DNA of 64,000 bases from Xestospongia bergquistia (taxonomy: Eukaryota; Porifera; Demospongiae; Haplosclerida; Petrosiidae), in contig OZ014417.1 of assembly GCA_963965975.1 (NCBI GenBank), positions 868,001 to 932,000 on the forward strand, in the 5' to 3' direction. Position numbers and translations under genes: made by a program. Numbering within the stretch: the first letter of the stretch is position 1; the number at the start of each line of letters is the position of its first letter. The notes beneath the pieces were generated by a model that was given only the letters and a program-made list of their open reading frames with translations, was not told the DNA's origin and did not search any database. This document shows, piece after piece, positions 1-9,968 of this stretch.

Positions 1-1615
1 GTAATTGGTTACGATTTATTAACTGTGCTCGTAATGTAGATGAACAAAATTTAATAGCTTTTCAGTATCGTGGTAACATCTATTATCGCTCGTTCAAGCA
101 TATCTATCCTGGTAATGAACTCTATGTATGGTATGGTGAACAATATGCAAGAGAACTTGGGATTACAGCTAGTTTTGAAGAAGGTTAAGTAATTCTTTTG
201 GCAGAAATAAAATTTACTATCTATTTTTAGATGATTGTCAACTTTATAATTGCAAAAATTGTGGAAGTAGTTTTGTTTTGAAAGCCAATTTTGATTTGCA
301 TCTTCGACATAATCCTAATTGTCTTCCTGCTAATCCTCAATGTTTTACTTGTCAAAAATGTCAAGAAAGTTTTTGTGAATTATATCAGTTACAAGACCAC
401 ATTCGTAAACATGAGCAACTTGATGTAAAAGGAAAAAATAAAAAAAGGCTCATTTCCAATGATAAACTTCTAATTGAGAATCCAGATAACATGTGTGATT
501 ATTGTGGGAAGAAACTTTCTTGTAAGTCATCATTGAAGACTCATCTTCATATACACACTGGTGATAATCCTTACCACTGTCAGTATTGTGGAAAAGGATT
601 TAGTCATAATGGTAGTCTCCGAAAACATCTTCCTATACACATGGGTGATAAACCTTACCAATGTCATTACTGTGGAAAAGGATTTAATCGGAATGGTGAT
701 CTCCAAAGACATCTTTGTGTACACACTTGTGATAAAACTTGCCAGTGTCAGTACTGTGGAAAAAGACGTAGTAATAAGACTAATCTCTGCAAACATCTTT
801 GTATACACACAGGTGATAAACGTTACAAATGTCAGTACTGTGGAAAAGGATTTAGTCAGAATGGTAGTCTCCAAAGACATCTTCATATACACTCTGGTGA
901 TAAACCTTACCAATGTCGTATACACACTGGTGATAAACCTTACCAATGTCAGTACTGTGGAAAAGGATTTAGTGTGAATAGTAATCTCCAAACTCATCTT
1001 CGTATACACACTGGTGATAAACCTTACCAATGTCAGTACTGTGGTAAAGGATTTAATCAAAGCAGTAATCTACAAACTCATGTTCGTATACACACTGGTG
1101 ATAAACCTTACCAATGTCAGTACTGTGGAAAAGGATTTAATCAAAGCAGTAATCTACAAACTCATGTTCGTATACACACTGGTGATAAACCTTACCAATG
1201 TCAGTACTGTGGTAAAGGATTTAGTCGGAATGGTAGTCTCCAAACTCATCTTCGTATACACACTGGTGATAAACCTTACCAATGTCAGTACTGTGGAAAA
1301 GGATTTAGTGTGAATAGTAATCTCCAAACTCATCTTCGTATACACACTGGTGATAAACCTTACCAATGTCAGTACTGTGGAAAAGGATTTAGTCAGAATG
1401 GTAGTCTCCAAACTCATCTTTGTATACACACTGGTGATAAACCTTACCAATGTCAGTACTGTGGAAAAGGATTTAGTCGGAATGGTAGTCTCCAAACTCA
1501 TCTTCGTATACACACTGGTAATAAACCTTACCAATGTCAGTACTGTGGAAAAGAATTTAGTAATAATAGTAATCTCCAAGCTCATGTTCGTATACACACT
1601 GGTGATAAACATTAG
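1..1615 (+). CDS. PRDM9-like: PRDM9-like copy U1, 3' part (SET C-terminal half plus zinc-finger array)
   Basis: The window opens inside the PR/SET exon. The reading frame starts at base 3 ([12 protein letters not shown]...), the exon ends at 183, an intron spans 184-230 and the last exon is 231-1615. Visible SET motifs are [10 protein letters not shown] and the WYGEQY box, which resemble vertebrate PRDM9. Next come two spaced C2H2 fingers ([16 protein letters not shown]) and about 13 array fingers of the [21 protein letters not shown] type on TGDKP linkers. One finger near residue 215 has collapsed to a linker remnant ([11 protein letters not shown]). The frame stops at a TAG at 1613-1615 created by an 8-bp insertion (attagtta) in a linker. 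At least two more decayed fingers with stops follow to about 1860. Expected role: histone methyltransferase tethered to DNA by its fingers. The donor after the SET exon is GTTAAG where sisters have GTAAAG or GTAGGG, so splicing may be weaker. N-terminal exons lie outside the window. Confidence 0.85.
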
Positions 1616-1860
1616 TTACCTTACCAATGTCAGTACTGTGGAAAATGATTTAGTCGTAATGGTAGTCTCCAAACTCATGTTTATATACACACTGGTGATA
1701 GACCTTACCAATGTTAGCACTGTGGAAGTAGATTTAATCAAAGCAGTGGTCTCCAAACTCATCTTCATATACACACTGGTGATAAACCTTATTAATGTCA
1801 GTACTGTGGAAAAGAATTTCATCATAATGGTGGTCTTGTTTGTGTTCATCTTAAAAATAA
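1616..1860 (+). pseudogene. Decayed zinc-finger repeats beyond the U1 stop
   Basis: Three further 84-bp units related to the U1 array are recognisable (ccttaccaatgtcagtactg). They carry stops (aaatga, tgttag, ttaatg), so they are not translated in frame with U1. The last unit ends with ttcatcttaaaaataattaa, the ancestral C-terminus (IHLKNN and stop) seen after U3 and U4 as well. This shows that U1 once had a longer array. Confidence 0.7.
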
Positions 1861-1907
1861 TTAATTATTTTTCCTAATCATTATTCATTATCACTTGATT
1901 AAGTTAC

Positions 1908-2078
1908 CATAGCAACAACACTAAACAAAGAATTGACAATAGAGAAAAGTTCCAGGATGACTAGTCTCCAAATTCCAGAGCACAGTAACAGAATACAATG
2001 ACAATGTAGTTAGTGGAGTGAGTGAAGTCAAGTAACAACTCTAACTAGTGATAGCAGTGTTGCCATGACAACTATTAT
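1908..2078 (+). pseudogene. Fragment of exon 1 of the beta-sandwich/TPR gene
   Basis: The stretch is similar to bases 33025-33200, the 5' leader and first exon of the intact downstream gene. It shares ccagagcacagtaacagaata and the following GVSE codons. The start codon is lost (attgac for atggac) and the frame is broken. It is the trailing edge of the duplicated PRDM9 unit, not a gene. Confidence 0.75.
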
Positions 2079-2095
2079 CCTAAAATTTGTTCCAC

Positions 2096-2250
2096 CAGAT
2101 AAAATATATCAAACTATTTTTTATCCTAGGATAAAATAGTGTAGGATTTTGTCACAAAATTTATCAAAAAATTGACTTGCAATATTTATCCTAGTATATA
2201 AAAAATGGTTTGCAATATTTTATCCCAGAACAATAAATGTCTTGCTATAT
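2096..2250. mobile_element. MITE-like fold-back element (family A)
   Basis: A left arm (ccagataaaatat...tttttatcctaggataaaata) is mirrored by a right arm (aatatttatcctagtata...atggtttgcaatattttatccc). The arms are about 45 bp and lie around a centre of about 50 bp. There is no coding potential. Paralogous copies lie near 12818 and 17965 at the same place in the repeat unit, so the element was carried along by the segmental duplication. Confidence 0.55.
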
Positions 2251-2639
2251 ATATTTCAATCTATAAAAAATATAACTTGTTATATTTCATTCTATAATGA
2301 TAATATTCTAGGATATCATGATTATCATTTTGTCTAAGTTATAATTAGAGGACTGATAATGCTAGTATATTTTAAAAACTGTAATACACTTTTGAAATTA
2401 ACTAGAACATTGTACAGAAAGTTTAACACACAGTACTAGTTGTCACAAACCAAACAGATGATCTTTGATGATCTCTTCCGAGACTTGTATGCAGGTATCA
2501 TCAATATAGTACCACTCAGAACATGTACTGCGCTGAATCATCTTTAAATCTTTGATCTCTAGCATCAGACTTTTACAGTATATAGGTAATGTTGATGATT
2601 TTATAGAATTTTCGACCAACATACCTCGTAGGAAAATTG

Positions 2640-3545
2640 AAAAAAGTTTCTTTATTTAATCAGCTGTGTAAGTGGTCTATCATCATGTTGCTCAAATGTA
2701 TATCTGTCTGGATCATCTCCCATAGCAATCACTGACACAAAAGTCAGAGCAAAGAGACCATAATCAGATGAGCCAATTTGTGACTGGCAATATCTATATC
2801 TATAAAGATAAAATGAAACTTAGTGAATAAAAACAGATAATATATATATATACCTGAAATTGATTTCTTTATGAGTGGATGGCAAACAAACAATTGCAAG
2901 AATTTCTCTTCAAAGTGATGAACTCATTGTTGGTGGTAAGCTGTCGTAAATATCAATAAATCCAAAGTCACATCCATATTTGGAGATAGTCACCCAATGA
3001 CTATATATATCTTGTATGTAACACTTGAACAAATGGAAACCTTTGAATATCAAATGCTAGAGTTTGTCCAAGATTGGTATCTTGTAACCATTGCAAAGAG
3101 GAAAAGATATTGCTATAAGTCTTTGTGATGAATTCACAATGCTATCATTCAACCACTCCCTAGATAATAGAAAATGTTCATTAGTCTTTGATAGTTTCTG
3201 CACCCACATAGACTCTACATTTACTGTGTCTTGTAGAGCATCAACATCAGCCCTATTAATCTGTTCAATGTTATTTGCTACCTCTGTCAGATTTGTTAGC
3301 AAGATATTTGACATGAATGTTTTATGAAGACTGTGATGATGAAGTGATAGGTACAGAATTAAGGAGCTGAATTAGTAAAGAGGGTTGCACCATGACAGGT
3401 AAAAAAGTCACAGGTTGTGATAATGAAGAAGGTTGAGAAAAAGTAGCTAGAGGTACAGAAACAAGAAGTTGAGATGATACTAAAGGTTACAATGATAAAG
3501 TGATGGGTGAAGAATTTAGAAATGGAGGTGGTAAAGAAGGTGATG
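2640..3545 (-). pseudogene. Ulp1/SENP-type (C48) cysteine protease fragment, copy 1
   Basis: Read on the minus strand, pieces of a Ulp1-like domain appear in order. They are a leader with SMWVQKLSKTNEHFL then WLNDSIVN (the substrate-entry motif of SENP/Ulp1), a HWVTISKYGCDLGF region (catalytic His) with DIYDS (catalytic Asp), and near 2760 a degenerate SSDYGLFAL corresponding to the SDCGLFAL box. The catalytic Cys codon is altered here and the frames are broken, so it is a relic. The 3400-3540 part is the Ser/Pro/Thr-rich linker upstream of the protease. Such domains occur in host deSUMOylases and in several DNA transposon families; its repetition here favours a mobile or hitchhiking origin. 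Confidence 0.55.
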
Positions 3546-3920
3546 TTTGCCTCTGTCAACAAACTGAAATAAAAATAAGAAAAGGAGGACAAACAAAGTA
3601 TAAAAACAATAGAATTAACTCAAGATAAAGAAGAAGACACTACAAACAATGTTATAGATAATGTAGTAGATAGTGAAGAATCTAGAGAACTGTCATCAGA
3701 TTTATCACCTGAACATGATGACAAACAACTCAAGGTGGATCATAGTGACAATCTTCCTGAAAATGTAGCCAGTGTTGTTGAGGAGAGTCAAGAGGAGAAA
3801 AGACAATGTTTGTTTGCTAAAAGAACAAATAAAGATACTGCTATGTCTGCTAAAGAAAGATATTTAGCTCGTAAGAGAGCAAACCTATTACAACCTATGA
3901 TTTCAACAGATGATGATTGA
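3546..3920 (+). pseudogene. NSRP1-like C-terminal fragment, copy 1
   Basis: An open stretch ends at the TGA of 3918-3920 and encodes SSDLSPEHDDKQLKVDHSD, EESQEEKRQ, then FAKRTNKDTAMSAKERYLAR. The last part matches the end of human NSRP1 (splicing-regulatory protein, CCDC55), which finishes with an FAKRNNEE-T-MSARDRYLAR motif and an acidic tail. No N-terminal NSRP1 sequence is present, so this is only the 3' end of a gene. It is repeated before most PRDM9-like copies, and the source gene presumably lies left of the window. The segment also supplies a polyadenylation-like AATAAA stretch near 3970. Confidence 0.55.
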
Positions 3921-4079
3921 ACCTTCTTAATTTTTAATTTTAAAAAATATTATTATTTTTGATAAGAACCAATAAAATTTTAGTAAGAGAGTCTAGTATT
4001 TTTATTAACAAAAATGGTGTTCTGTTAATTTGGTGTTCTGAACTGATTTCTTGAAGAACAATGAAATTGTTTATGTCAT

Positions 4080-4301
4080 GTGATTGTAAGGGACCACACG
4101 ACGATCTAATTAAAATAAAACTAATTAAGATATAAGCAGACTGAGAGTGTTATAAAAAAGGATTACAAATGTATCACAAGTCATGTGATCTTTAAATATA
4201 ATGATATTCATAGTTGCCCAGACTTGAGTGCGAGTTGTCCAGACATTCCCTCCCCTTGCAAAACCTCTGGCCTCGAAACCAGCTACTCTGAATAATTCAA
4301 A
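4080..4301 (+). promoter_or_regulatory. Conserved 5' flank of PRDM9-like copy U2
   Basis: The block up to the start codon is shared with the flanks of the KRAB exon at 8082, of U3 (9969) and of U6 (25218). Shared words are ttgcccagact, gcgagtt, ccagac-ttccctccccttgca and tctgaa-ttcaaaATGG. This is a likely promoter and 5' UTR. In this copy the inverted repeat that is perfect upstream of U3 has decayed (ccagacattc / aaacctctgg). No TATA box is evident. Confidence 0.45.
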
Positions 4302-6765
4302 ATGGCAGATGTAATGCAAGAATTATGTGACTATGAGAAGAGAAGACTAGAGAATGTTGAAAAGAATATCGAGCACATGAAAACTTTAGGTAAAATAATA
4401 TTGTATGGTAAATAAAAAGTCATAAAGATTGTGTAGGTTTAGATGTTAAGTCCCAAAAGAAGAGTAAAGTTAGAAAAAGGAGAAGGAGACAATATAGTAA
4501 TTGTAGTAATAGTAGCAGTGATAGTGGAGATGAATGGACACCTGCTCTAGAGACTTGTGTTATAAAGAAAAAAACAAATGATGTCACAAAAGGTAATAAA
4601 CATGTAAATTAAAGATGGACATCATTCTTTGTGTTTAGATCACCAACTTACAAAAGTCTTGAAGCTGAAAAAACCACAGAAGAAGAAATATTATCAACCT
4701 ATATATGGGGAGGAGCCTTCATTTAAGAGCCTTGACTACATGTACAAGTTGTCTAATAAGTTTATTGAGTTATTTGGAAATGATAATAATGAAGAATATG
4801 AAGACTTTGAAGGATTTGATATTGAAGATGTGTAAGTTAGATTATATCAGTATTGATGATGCTTTTTTTTCATAATACAGTGGTGATATACCTCAGTGTC
4901 TAGTTAGTGAAAAATATCCTAAGAGATTAAGTCATCAAAAAGAATATAGAGAAGATGAACTATCTTATAAAGATGAATATCTCTGTAAGTTCAGCATCAA
5001 TATCGATACTTATTTATATATAACTTTCATTATTAGTTTGTGACGACTGTGAGGAGATTCATCATGGTGACTGTCCTGTTCATGGACCTTTACTAACTCT
5101 AGATCCTTCTAGTGGTCATGATGAAGCATCTCTACAATACACTACTGTATTTGTTCCATCAGAACTAACTGTTAAACCTTCTAAGATAGCCAATGCTGGT
5201 CTGGGTGTTTTTGCTGCACAATTTATACCTCGTAGAGTTAGGTTTGGTCCTTATGAAGGAAAGAGAGTGTCAAAACAAGACCTCACTAAAGGAGAAGATA
5301 CTAGCTACATGTGGGAGGTATTGTAATAAAATAATAAAAAGTATTAATTATTATAATTTATTCAGGTGAAGTGTCTTGGTGAGGAGTCATTTTATATTGA
5401 TGGTCAATCAGATAAACAAAGTAATTGGTTACGATTTGTTAAGTGTGCTCACAATGAAGATGAACAGAATTTAGTAGCTTTTCAGTATCATGGTAACATC
5501 TATTATCGCTCATTCAAGTCTATCTATCCTGGTAATGAACTCTATGTATGGTATGGTGAACAATATGCAAGAGAACTTGGGATTACAGCTAGTTTTGAAG
5601 AAGGTAGGGTAATTCTTTTGGCAGAAATAAAATTTAGTATCTATTTTTAGATGATAGTCAACTTTATAATTGCAAAAATTGTGGAAGTAGATTTGTTTTG
5701 AAAGCCAATTTTGATTTGCATCTTCGACATAATCCTAATTGTCTTGCTGCTAGTCCTCAATGTTTTACTTGTCAAAAATGTCAAAAAAGTTTTTGTGAAT
5801 TGTATCAGCTACAGGGCCACATTCGTAAACATGAGCTATTTGATGTAACAGGAAGAAATCAAAAGAAAGGGCTCATTTCTAATGATAAACTGGTGGTTGG
5901 AAATCCAGATAATATGTGTGATTATTGTGGAAAGAAACTTTCTAGTAAGTCATCATTGAGAACTCATCTTCGTATACACACTGGTGATAAACCTTACCAA
6001 TGTCAGTACTGTGGAAAAGGATTTAGTGTGAATAGTAATCTCCAAACTCATCTTCGTATACACACTGGTGATAAACCTTACCAATGTCATTACTGTGGAA
6101 AAGGATTTACTCTTAATAGTAGTCTCCAAAGGCATCTTCATATACACACTGGTGATAAACCTTACCAATGTCATTACTGTGAAAAAGGATTTAATAATAA
6201 GAGTAATCTCCAAAAACATCTTCGTATACACACTGGTGATAAACCTTACCAATGTCAGTACTGTGGAAAAGGATTTAGGGATAATGGTCATCTCCAAACT
6301 CATCTTCGTGTACATACTGGTGATAAACCTTACAAATGTCAGTACTGTGAAAAAGGATTTAGTCATAATAGTAGTCTCCAAACACATCTTCGTATACACA
6401 CTGGTGATAAACCTTACCAATGTGAGTACTGTGGAAAAGGATTTATTAATAATAGTAATCTCCAAACTCACCTTCATATGCACACTGATGATAAACGTTT
6501 CAAATGTCAGTACTGTGGAAAAGGATTTAATCAAAGCTATAGTCTCCAAGATCATGTTTGTATACACACTGATGATAAACCTTACCAATGTGAGTACTGT
6601 GGAAGAGGATTTAGTAATGATAGTAATCATCAAATTCATCTTCGTATGCACACTGGTGATAAACCTTACCAATGTCAGTATTGTGGAAAAAGATTTAATC
6701 AAAGCAATCATCTCCAAACTCATCTTTGTATACACAGTGGTGATAAACCTTACCAATGTCAGTAG
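4302..6765 (+). CDS. PRDM9-like: PRDM9-like KRAB/SSXRD/SET/C2H2 methyltransferase, copy U2 (724 aa)
   Basis: Exons are 4302-4389, 4437-4592, 4639-4831, 4881-4984, 5037-5317, 5366-5603 and 5651-6765; all joins keep frame and every intron is 47-52 bp with GT-AG ends. Exon 1 is KRAB-like ([20 protein letters not shown], then TLGL across the splice). Exon 2 is Lys/Arg-rich and ends near DSGDEWTP. Exon 3 is acidic. Exon 4 is SSXRD-like and leads into [20 protein letters not shown], the pre-SET knuckle. Exons 5-6 are PR/SET (RFGPYEG, WYGEQY). Exon 7 has two proximal fingers and ten array fingers. Expected role: nuclear, sequence-guided H3 methylation, in vertebrates the positioning of meiotic double-strand breaks. 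Oddity: the conserved VNCAR of the cofactor pocket reads VKCAH, which may weaken catalysis. The array ends at a TAG in what would be the next finger's Tyr codon. Confidence 0.9.
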
Positions 6766-6864
6766 TGTGGGAAAGGATTTAGTAATAATATTAATGTCCA
6801 AACTTATTCATCTAAAATAATAAATTATTTTTGCTAATAATTATTTATTATCATGTTATGTTAC

Positions 6865-7110
6865 CATATTAACAACACTACACAAACAATGGACAATGCA
6901 GATTTAGAGAGTAGTTCCAGGGTGACTAGTTCCAAAGTTTCAGAGCACAGTACAGAATGTTACTATAGCTAATGGAGAGTCAAGAGGAGAAAAGACAACG
7001 TTTGTTTGCTAGAACAAATGAAGATACTGCTATGTCTGCTAAAGAAAGATATTTAGTTCGTAATAGCGTAAAACTATCACAACCTACAATTTCAACAGAT
7101 GATGATTAAA
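6865..7110 (+). pseudogene. Fused debris: TPR-gene exon 1 fragment joined to NSRP1-like tail
   Basis: Bases 6865-6972 match the leader and exon 1 of the gene at 33046 (cactacacaaacaatggacaat...). At about 6973 the sequence switches inside gctaatggagagtcaagaggag to the NSRP1-like tail (EESQEEKRQ, MSAKERYL), which ends near 7109. The switch occurs at a short shared ggag/gagag motif, so it marks a recombination junction between two repeat units. Confidence 0.65.
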
Positions 7111-7240
7111 CCCTCTTGATTTGTAATTAAAAATAATAATTATTATTAATAAATTTTAATAAAACCAATAAAATTTTAGTGAGAGGGATGATATTTTTAA
7201 TGACAATGGTAGTCTTTGTTAGCTAGTCTGAGGCCTTCAA

Positions 7241-7810
7241 AATGGCACATGTAATACAAGAATTATATAAGGAATTGCTGAAGGTGGACATCCAATTCTA
7301 CTTCATAATATTAATTTCATATATTTTTTGCAGTTTCCCCAAAATCCAATTCCAATTCTATTTTCTATCCTTCAATGGAATATTTAACAACTACAATCCA
7401 ATACCACCACCCTAACTGGAAACATGTCGCTTTGCTCCATTCTAAGAGACGGCTCGCGGTGCTAGTGCTCTGCGCTTCATTTCATTAAGACTTCATTGAG
7501 CGATAGAAAATAGAATTAGAATTGAATGCTTCTGTAATTATGTGACTTTGAGAACAAAAAACTAGAGAATGTTGAAAAGAATATTGAACTCATGGAAACT
7601 TTAGGTAAAATAATATTACATATTCAATAAAAAGTCATAAAGATTGTGTGTAGGTTTAGATGTTAAGTCCCAAAAGAAGAGTAGAGTTAGAAAAAGGAGA
7701 AGGAGACGATATAGTAATTGTAGTAATAGTAGCAGTGATAGTGGAAAAGAATTCGTACCTGTTCTAGAGACTTGTGTGATGAAGAAACAACAAAATAATG
7801 TCATAAGAGG
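7241..7810 (+). pseudogene. Dead PRDM9-like 5' end (exons 1-2), split by a MITE-like insertion
   Basis: A KRAB-like exon starts at 7241 (atggcacatgtaatacaag), is interrupted at 7267, and resumes at 7536 (aattatgtgactttgag...) to about 7606. Exon 2 follows at about 7654-7809 and keeps [15 protein letters not shown], although the usual DEWTP is replaced by KEFVP. Later exons are missing, because at 7866 the sequence becomes a new promoter copy. The same insertion is found in the orphan exons at 19270 and 27800. Confidence 0.7.
7267..7535. mobile_element. MITE-like insertion in a KRAB-like exon (family B, copy 1)
   Basis: A 269-bp insertion is flanked by a 6-bp direct repeat AATTAT (7261-7266 and 7536-7541), which also occurs once in intact KRAB exons. 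Inside, ccaattctattttctatcc...caatgga (7353-7379) is mirrored by cattgagcgatagaaaatagaatt (from about 7494), giving inverted arms of roughly 34 bp. No protein is encoded. Near-identical copies sit at 19280-19540 and 27825-28096 in the same exon position, so the insertion happened once and was then duplicated. Confidence 0.6.
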
Positions 7811-7865
7811 TAATAAACTTGTAAATTCAATATGGACGTCATTCTTTTTTGTTTATTTCCAATAG

Positions 7866-8171
7866 TTGACTACAACTTTCTCTTCTCGAATGACTTCTTG
7901 ATCGCACACTCACAAACTAGAGAGAGTAACATCTCGAGCGTTTACTACGAGTGTAGTAGGAAGTCTTGTGATCTTCAACTATTCATAGTTACCCAGATTT
8001 GATGCGAGTTTAATTTGTCAGACGTTCCCTCCCCTTGCAGAACTTCGAGACAAGTTTACCCAGCTAGTCTGAGGTGTTCAAAATGGAAGATGTAATGCAA
8101 GAATTATGCGACTATGAGAAGAAAAGACTAGAGAATATTAAAAAGAATATTGAACTCATGAAATCTTTAGG
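7866..8171 (+). pseudogene. Orphan PRDM9-like promoter and KRAB exon
   Basis: Bases 7866-8081 parallel the U3 upstream flank (9727-9968). An intact KRAB-like first exon follows at 8082 ([20 protein letters not shown]...). A splice donor is present after ctttag at about 8169, but no exon 2 follows; the next 600 bp are AT-rich repeat. It is probably a stranded first exon, though it could still be transcribed. Confidence 0.6.
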
Positions 8172-8239
8172 TTAAATACTACTACATATATAGTAAATAA
8201 AAATTCTTTGCAGATACTTTCTTTTTTCAGGACTTGCAA

Positions 8240-9060
8240 AAAATATCTATAATGTAATATCTACATTGTATAAACAACAATAGTATATATTAATAATGTA
8301 TGTATCACAATAATGTTACAATGTTACAATTATATGTAGTAAAAAACATGTAATATATCATGTATATATCTGACACAATATTGTTCTTTTTATTTTCTAC
8401 AGTACTACTTCTATATTTTTTTCACATACTCAAACAAGATTTTTCTTTGAGCTGTTAGAGTATCAATAGTGACTATAATATCCTCCTGTATAAAATAATG
8501 ATAATTAATGGAAGGCTGTTAGTTATAAATGATGTCTATCACCCAGTGATGCTTGGCTATCTCAACTTAGTCAACTAGATGCGTATCAACTTGGTTCTCT
8601 CCAAAGAAAGTTAGTTACGTATACAATGATTGTTAATTTAGTTACAATGATTGTTAATTTAGTTACAAAGATTGTTAATTATAATTACATTAATCTTATC
8701 TGTATAAATGAATAATAATTAATATAAAAGGCTGAGATAGCAGTAATTATACACATTAATCATAACTTTTATTACCTTTCTCCCCTCAATCTATTTTCAG
8801 TTCAGTTAACTGAAGATACTACATCAGTGATAGAGATTGTTGTCACTGCTAGTCACTCAACTAAAATTTACACAATATCTATATATGACATCTATCACCC
8901 AGTGATGTTTGTCTCTCTCAACTAGATGTATCAACTTGGTTCTCTCCAAAGAAAGTTAGTCACAATAATTGTTAAGTTAGTTACAATGATTGTTAAATAT
9001 AATTATGTTAATCTTACAATAGAGTTGAATGATGTCACTAAACAAAATAATTAAAGTCAA
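8240..9060 (+). repeat. AT-rich block with repeated scraps of TPR-gene exon 2
   Basis: Segments such as cccagtgatg-ttg-ctctc followed by tcaacttggttctctccaaag occur at about 8545-8620 and 8895-8960, and gttcagttaactgaag at about 8798. They derive from exon 2 of the gene at 33258 (VQLTEG, STKTYTI) and are heavily decayed. Bases 8280-8440 are closely repeated at 14165-14335. I see no gene here. Confidence 0.5.
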
Positions 9061-9099
9061 TTTTATTGAACTATTCTTGACAAGAAGAGCTATAGTAAA

Positions 9100-9450
9100 A
9101 CTGAAATAAAAGTAGAAACAAAAGAGGACAAACAAAGTATAAAGACAATAGAATTATCTCAACATGCATGTAGAGGATGACACTCAAAATGATGTTGTAG
9201 ATAATGTAGTAGGTAATGAAGAATCTAGAGAACTGTCATCAGATTTATCACCTGAACATGATGATAAACAACTCAAGGTGGATCATAGTGATAATCTTCA
9301 TGAAAGTGTAGCCAGTGTTGTTGAGGAGAATCAAGAGGCCTAGAAGACAACATTTGTTTGGTAAAAGAACAAATGCTGTCTGCTAAAGAAAGATATTTAG
9401 CTTGTTAGAGAACAAAACTATCACAACCTACAATTTCAACAGATGATTAA
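9100..9450 (+). pseudogene. NSRP1-like C-terminal fragment, copy 3
   Basis: This is the same tail as at 3546 (SSDLSPEHDDKQLKVDHSDN, SAKERYLA), but it is broken by a frameshift near gaggcctagaag (about 9336-9347) and a stop in gcttgttagag. It lies just upstream of another KRAB exon scrap, as in other units. Confidence 0.55.
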
Positions 9451-9567
9451 ACCTTCTTAATTTTTGATAAGAGCCAATAAATTTTTAGTGGAAGGGGCTA
9501 GTATTTTTAACGACAATATTATAATGGTCTCTTATCTTGTTTACCAGCTATAGTCTGAGTTGTTCAA

Positions 9568-9640
9568 AATGGTAGATGTAACGTAAGAATTATGTGACTA
9601 TGAAAAGAGGAGACTAGTAAAAATTAAAAAGAATATATAC
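9568..9640 (+). pseudogene. KRAB-like exon scrap with a stop
   Basis: The sequence atggtagatgtaacgtaagaattatgtgactatg is a degenerate first exon of the PRDM9-like family. The fifth and sixth codons read acg taa, so it stops after five residues, and the 3' half is lost. It is non-functional. Confidence 0.6.
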
Positions 9641-9726
9641 AACGACTATCATTGTTATAAATTATTAAACTAAGCACAAATAAATAAATAAATACAAATA
9701 CATCTGGAGACTGCTATAAATAAAAT

Positions 9727-9968
9727 GACTACAACTTTCTCCTCTCAAATGACTTTTTGATCACACACTCAAACTAGACAGAGTAACATCTCGACTGTAG
9801 GAGTATTAAAACAAAGTACCACGAGGTGTCACGTGTAGCAGGATGTCTTGTGATCTTCAACTATAATAACATTCATAGTTGCCCAGATTTGAATGCGAGT
9901 TTGCCCAGACGTTCCCTCCTCTTGCAGAACGTCTGGCTTCGAGACAAGTTAAAACTGAGGTGTTCAAA
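9727..9968 (+). promoter_or_regulatory. U3 upstream region with a perfect 10-bp inverted repeat
   Basis: This block is shared with 7866-8081. Arms CCAGACGTTC (9905-9914) and GAACGTCTGG (9927-9936) form a perfect inverted repeat around a 12-base C/T-rich spacer, 33 bp before the start codon. A CACGTG E-box-like word lies near 9830. Equivalents before U2, U6 and the 8082 exon are partly decayed. It could be a protein-binding site or a 5' UTR hairpin; the function is unknown. Confidence 0.4.

Noticed and set aside
530..1849. Long open frames on the minus strand and in other plus-strand frames across every zinc-finger array, with proteins such as repeated [15 protein letters not shown]
   Set aside because: The 84-bp finger repeat happens to lack stops in several frames, so these are shadows of the array. 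They lack independent starts, splice sites or constraint.
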